Shown piece by piece: positions 58,815 to 64,000 of a stretch of DNA of 64,000 nt (position 1 is its first letter; the number at the start of each line of letters is the position of its first letter). Source of the DNA: Microthrixaceae bacterium (GTDB taxonomy: Bacteria > Actinomycetota > Acidimicrobiia > Acidimicrobiales > Microtrichaceae); contig JAMLGK010000008.1 in the NCBI GenBank assembly GCA_023957995.1, positions 1 through 64,000 of the forward strand, given 5' to 3'. A program made the translations under genes and the position numbers. The notes under the pieces were generated by a model. That model had not been told where the DNA came from and searched no databases. It was given only the letters and a program-made list of their open reading frames with translations.

Positions 58815-59478
58815 GCAAGCACGGAACGCAACAGTCATCGTGGTGGGGCTCGGACGCTTCGGCAGCGCGCTCGCCGAGGAGCTCTACGCCGAGGGTCACG
58901 AGGTGATGGGCATCGACACCGACGAGGACCTGGTCCAGCGGTGCTCGGAGTTCCTCACCTTCGCCGAAGTGTGCGACGCAACAAACATCGACACCCTCAC
59001 CCAACTCGGCGTCGGGCACGCCACACATGCGGTGGTGGCGATCGGTGACTCGCTGCAGGCGAGCATCCTCACCACCGCGAACCTCTCCGAGCTCGGGGTG
59101 ACCGACATCTGGGCCAAGGCCCTGACGCTCCAGCACGGTCGGATCCTGGAACGGGTCGGTGCACACAACATCGTCTTTCCGGAAGGGGACGCGGGGCGCC
59201 GGGTGGCCCACAGGATCAGCTCCAAGGTGGCGGAGTACGTGGAGCTGGACGAGGGTTTCGTGCTGGCCGAACTCACGGTTCCCTACGCATATGTGGGCAG
59301 CACGGTGCAGGAGTGCGCTCTGCGCGAGACCTACGGGGTCTCGGTGGTCTGCCACAAACCCCTCGGCGGCACCTTCGAGGTGACCACCGGCAACACGGTG
59401 CTCGGCGAGAAGGACCTGATCCTGGTGGCGGGCCCCGAGGACGCGATCGAGCGCTTCGCCCAGATGTCGCGCGAGTAG
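58807..59478 (+). CDS. trkA: TrkA/KtrA-type regulatory subunit (RCK domain)
   Basis: 223 residues from a TTG lying inside the trkH coding end, with GAGGAGG at the correct distance. The RCK_N domain has IVVGLGRFGSALAEEL (nucleotide loop) and GIDTDEDLVQ; the RCK_C domain takes the last 80 residues. It binds ATP/ADP or NAD(H) on the cytoplasmic side and gates the TrkH channel. The 8-bp overlap couples its synthesis to that of the channel. Confidence 0.93.
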   Translation: MARQARNATVIVVGLGRFGSALAEELYAEGHEVMGIDTDEDLVQRCSEFLTFAEVCDATNIDTLTQLGVGHATHAVVAIGDSLQASILTTANLSELGVTDIWAKALTLQHGRILERVGAHNIVFPEGDAGRRVAHRISSKVAEYVELDEGFVLAELTVPYAYVGSTVQECALRETYGVSVVCHKPLGGTFEVTTGNTVLGEKDLILVAGPEDAIERFAQMSRE

Positions 59479-59517
59479 CGCCCAGGCGGCCGCGCCGGAC
59501 GAACCTAGGATCGGGCC

Positions 59518-60300
59518 ATGGATCTCGGTATCGAAGGACGACGCGCGGCAGTCGCTGCAGGCTCTGCGGGACTCGGGTTGGCCCTGGCCACCCACCTCAC
59601 CGAGGCTGGAGCCCACGTCGTCGTGTGCGGTCGCGACGCCGCCCGCCTCGATTCCGCACTGGAGACGCTGCGAGGCGCGCTCCCCGACACCACCGAGCGC
59701 AGCGGGAACCAACCACAGGGGTTCGTGGTCGACGTGTCCGATACCGACGGAGCGACCAATTTCATCCACCGCGCCACCGACGCCCTCGGAGGGCCACCCG
59801 AGATCCTGGTCTGCAACGGCGGAGGACCTCCGCCGGGCACCCCCAGCGCCACACCGCTGGACGACTACCGTGCCGCGCTGGAGTCGAACTGCCTGGCCTC
59901 GATCGCCATGTGTGCCGAAGTGGCTCCCCACATGCGTTCGTCGGGCTGGGGCCGCATCCTGGGAATCACCTCGATCGGAGCGCGGGAACCGATCGGATTC
60001 CTCGCAGCCTCCTCGGTCGCGCGCGCGGCGCTCACCTCGTACCTGAAGATGCTCGCCACCGAGCTGGCACCCGACGGCATCACCGTCAACAACCTGCAGC
60101 CGGGGCTGCACCGGACCGATCGGGTGACCGGTCTGGCCGGCGATCAGGCCTCGGCTCTCCTGGACGGCATTCCGACGGGCACCTTCGGCGAGGCGGCCGA
60201 CTTCGGCTCGGTCGGCGCATTCCTCTGCTCCGAGTCCGCCAGGTTCGTCACCGGCGTGGGACTCCACATCGATGGCGGGGCGTTCAGGGGCCTCCAATAG
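59518..60300 (+). CDS. SDR family protein without the usual catalytic Tyr-x-x-x-Lys
   Basis: 260 residues. The Rossmann loop is altered (VAAGSAGLGLALA) and NNAG is replaced by CNGGGPPPG. Where YxxxK is expected the protein reads GFLAASSVARAALTS, a form found in one FabG-like SDR subgroup that has LSNxxR in this place. The rest (VNNLQPGLHRTDR, VTGVGLHIDGG) is normal SDR. NAD(P) binding is likely, but the chemistry is uncertain. It is a single gene 39 bp after trkA. Confidence 0.85.
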   Translation: MDLGIEGRRAAVAAGSAGLGLALATHLTEAGAHVVVCGRDAARLDSALETLRGALPDTTERSGNQPQGFVVDVSDTDGATNFIHRATDALGGPPEILVCNGGGPPPGTPSATPLDDYRAALESNCLASIAMCAEVAPHMRSSGWGRILGITSIGAREPIGFLAASSVARAALTSYLKMLATELAPDGITVNNLQPGLHRTDRVTGLAGDQASALLDGIPTGTFGEAADFGSVGAFLCSESARFVTGVGLHIDGGAFRGLQ

Positions 60301-60305
60301 CCCTC

Positions 60306-60333
60306 GGGCAGTAGCTGTCAGGGGCAGTAGCTG

Positions 60334-60337
<4 letters not shown>
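60306..60337. repeat. 16-bp tandem duplication over a stop codon
   Basis: Two identical copies of GGGCAGTAGCTGTCAG. The ftsB-like stop codon (minus strand) lies in the second copy; the first copy is the extra one past the gene end. Confidence 0.96.
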
Positions 60338-62024
<1,687 letters not shown>

Positions 62025-62030
62025 TTACCC

Positions 62031-62056
62031 CTGATTCTGGATGCTGATTCTGGATG
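62031..62056. repeat. 13-bp tandem duplication in the eno leader
   Basis: Two identical copies of CTGATTCTGGATG, 12 bp before the enolase start codon (minus strand). Confidence 0.93.
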
Positions 62057-62116
62057 TTTGTGTGAACGGCACTACTTGTGAACCCTCCATTGTCCTACAC
62101 GGTCCGACCTGCCGGC

Positions 62117-64000
62117 TCACAGTGCGTCCGCGATGGCCGTGGCGTACGCCAACTGTCCGGCGGGCCTGAGATGGGTGCCATCGGCCACGAACCACTCCGG
62201 ATGGGAGCTGGCCATCGAATGCCAGTCGACCAGCACGACGTTGTCGTGCCTGGCCGCCACGCGGGCGGTGCGCTCGTTGGAGATCGCCTCCCATGGCCGT
62301 TCCACCTTGGCATTGACCAGGATCACCTTGCGGTCACCGAAGGACTCCACCATCGCCTCGATGCGGTCCTCGCGGGCGATGCCGTTGTTGCCGGCCTGCA
62401 CGATCGCCGGTCCGGGCATGTTTCCGGAGGTTGCGTACCAGGTGGCTGCGTCCGCGATGTCGTCGAACTGGCGGGACACCTTGGCGTCCACCCGGATCCC
62501 GGGCATCACCTGGTACATGGCGCCGGCGGCACCGAGCATCACGGAATCACCCACCGCCACGGCGTCTGTGGGTGTGACCGAGGGATCCGCGGGTGCTGTC
62601 GTGGCGGTGGTGGTCGTGGCGTCGCTGCCGCTGGCGGGGTCCGCGACGACGGTGGTGGAGGAGGTCGAGACGGACGGATCGAGATCGGTCGCCGCGTCCG
62701 GAACGGTATCCACCAGGTTGGCGGGATCCACGTCGTCGAGACCGATGGCACCTGCGGCCTCGAGCTCGAGCTTTCCGCGGTCGGGATCGCTGGCCGCCGA
62801 GACCAGTCCGAAGCCCACCAGGAACACTGCGGCACCCAGCGCTCCGATGCGGATGAGTGCGGCCTGCTGGATCTTCGCCCGGTCACCGCCGCGGCTGTCC
62901 TTCCACCGCTGGTGGTAGCGACCGATGGCGCCGGTGCGGATCGGCTGTTCGATGAAGTGGTACGACAGCTCTGCTGCGGCCAGGGTGAGCCCGATCCGCA
63001 GCACGAACAACGGCCACCCCGTGAGCGGGACGTCCAGTTCGGGCCGGGTGAAGATGAAGATCGGCCAGTGCCAGAGGTAGATCGAGTAGGACCGCACGCC
63101 GATCCACACCAGAGGGGGCAGCGCCAAGACCTTCGAGATGCTCGCCGATGGGTGTACGAGAACTGCGATCAACACGATGCAGACGATGTCGAGCAGCAGG
63201 AATCCACCGCGGTAGACGAAGGGGTCGAACTCGTTGACCCGGGCGAAGAACCAGCCCAACAGCACCAGTGCCAGCACCCCGACGGTGTTGAGAACCGGCC
63301 CGGCCGCCCTCGACGGCTTGCCACGGGAGCGCCAGGGGGTCCAGACCACCGCCAGCATGGCGCCCAGCAGAAGTCCCGAGAGGCGGGTGTCGGTGCCGTA
63401 GTAGACCCGGGAGGGATCCTCGTACGGCACGTACAGGACCGCCATCCACACCGCCGAGGCGATCGCCACCGCCAGCAGCACATTGCGGGTGGCATTGCGC
63501 CCCGCCCGCGAGATCAGCCACACGAACAGCGCCGGGAAGATGATGTAGAACTGCTCCTCGACGGCCAGGGACCAGAGATGGCGCAGCACCGGGGGTCGAC
63601 CGGCCTGGGCGAAGTAGCTCTCGTTGAGGAAGATCTGCCACCAGTTGCTCACGTAGAACAACGCGGCGAGCACATCGCCGCCCAGGCGCCCAGCGGCGTC
63701 GCGGTAGAACAGCAGGGTGATCGCCGGCACCACCAGGAGCAGCACGTACAACGCCGGCAGCAACCTGCGCCCCCGGCGGGTCCAGAATCCCCGGAGTGAG
63801 ACCGCGCCGTTGTGGTGGCGCTCCTCGACGAGCAGGGCGGTTATGAGGAAGCCCGAGACGACGAAGAACACCTCGACACCGAGGAAGCCACCCGGGATCC
63901 ACTCGAGATCCATGTGGTACAGGAGCACCGCGGCGACCGAGATGGCGCGCAGCGCGTCGAGCGACGGCTGGTAGCCGAGCTTGTCGCCCGAGCGCGCGGA
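62117..64000 (-). CDS. OafA/YrhL-type acyltransferase 3 with SGNH domain, 5' end missing
   Basis: The frame stays open to the right edge, giving about 627 residues without the true start; the visible N-terminus has YQPSLDALRAISVAAVLLYH, the usual opening, with the catalytic His. About ten membrane helices follow (LGVEVFFVVSGFLIT, LRHLWSLAVEEQFYIIFP). A Thr/Ser/Ala-rich linker leads to a periplasmic-side SGNH domain with VAVGDSVMLGAAG (Ser block), GNNG and DGTHLRPAG (Asp-x-x-His). Such two-part enzymes O-acetylate cell-surface glycans. It is downstream of eno by about 98 bp. Confidence 0.92.
   Translation of the reverse strand, partial: SARSGDKLGYQPSLDALRAISVAAVLLYHMDLEWIPGGFLGVEVFFVVSGFLITALLVEERHHNGAVSLRGFWTRRGRRLLPALYVLLLVVPAITLLFYRDAAGRLGGDVLAALFYVSNWWQIFLNESYFAQAGRPPVLRHLWSLAVEEQFYIIFPALFVWLISRAGRNATRNVLLAVAIASAVWMAVLYVPYEDPSRVYYGTDTRLSGLLLGAMLAVVWTPWRSRGKPSRAAGPVLNTVGVLALVLLGWFFARVNEFDPFVYRGGFLLLDIVCIVLIAVLVHPSASISKVLALPPLVWIGVRSYSIYLWHWPIFIFTRPELDVPLTGWPLFVLRIGLTLAAAELSYHFIEQPIRTGAIGRYHQRWKDSRGGDRAKIQQAALIRIGALGAAVFLVGFGLVSAASDPDRGKLELEAAGAIGLDDVDPANLVDTVPDAATDLDPSVSTSSTTVVADPASGSDATTTTATTAPADPSVTPTDAVAVGDSVMLGAAGAMYQVMPGIRVDAKVSRQFDDIADAATWYATSGNMPGPAIVQAGNNGIAREDRIEAMVESFGDRKVILVNAKVERPWEAISNERTARVAARHDNVVLVDWHSMASSHPEWFVADGTHLRPAGQLAYATAIADAL

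Noticed and set aside
62078..63799. 573-residue open frame on the plus strand
   Set aside because: Antisense to the OafA-type acyltransferase; low-complexity Gly/Arg/His composition.

Overview
The window is high-GC, densely coded bacterial DNA that reads as an actinomycete. The marker families are a wax-ester synthase/DGAT, an MMPL exporter end, F420-type (LLM) oxidoreductases, DUF501, a 13E12/DUF222-HNH protein, an LAxTG-anchored surface protein, and many acyl-CoA enzymes regulated by TetR proteins. Gene style (GTG/TTG starts, ATGA/TGATG overlaps, Thr-rich linkers) and content resemble uncultured marine or freshwater Acidimicrobiia. That placement is an inference; no rRNA is present.

Layout. 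0-10.9 kb: MMPL transporter end, wax synthase, PPK2, tRNA-Leu(TAA), a PlsC-type acyltransferase overlapping an epimerase, a glycosyltransferase, an enoyl-CoA hydratase, then a coupled DUF501-ppx-acetyltransferase operon. 10.9-16 kb: acyltransferase, acyl-CoA ligase, small membrane protein, a cyclase/alcohol dehydrogenase pair with a KstR-like operator. 16-24.5 kb: a sigma factor fused to a zinc-finger/membrane module, an LAFTG surface protein, an FHA-like protein, and a four-gene operon (Ser/Thr kinase, GNAT-like protein, ABC ATPase, ABC permease) joined by ATGA overlaps. 24.5-26 kb: DUF222/HNH gene with a LexA-like box at its start. 26-34 kb: aldehyde dehydrogenase, amidohydrolase, lipoprotein, SDR, cNMP-binding protein and two LLM oxidoreductases. 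33.7-35.4 kb: EfeUO-type iron uptake with an iron-box-like site. 35.5-49.9 kb: acyl-CoA metabolism, including SCPx-type thiolase plus KAS/OB-fold partner, two CaiB transferases, two acyl-CoA dehydrogenases, two half-size hydratases, and two TetR regulators. 50-55 kb: a surface/envelope cluster (membrane protein, tiny membrane protein, methyltransferase, sulfatase-like enzyme). 55-64 kb: DUF4112, PPOX protein, SDR, TrkH/TrkA potassium uptake, another SDR, ftsB, eno, and an OafA-type acyltransferase running off the window.

Links between genes. One palindrome, arms TCTGACG/CGTCAGA around three bases, occurs at five places: at the start of a TetR gene and 20-35 bp before the starts of an acyl-CoA dehydrogenase operon, the thiolase operon, an SDR and (degenerate) an aldehyde dehydrogenase. 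This outlines a local lipid-catabolism regulon. Two further 18-bp palindromes match the KstR core TnnAACnnGTTnnA.

The most unusual structural signal is a set of short tandem duplications, repeatedly with a period of exactly 16 bp, sitting on stop codons or just past gene ends. In-frame coding repeats have periods of 15 or 18 bp, and a 21-bp repeat duplicates a start codon. Most gene ends that have a hairpin lack a U-tract.
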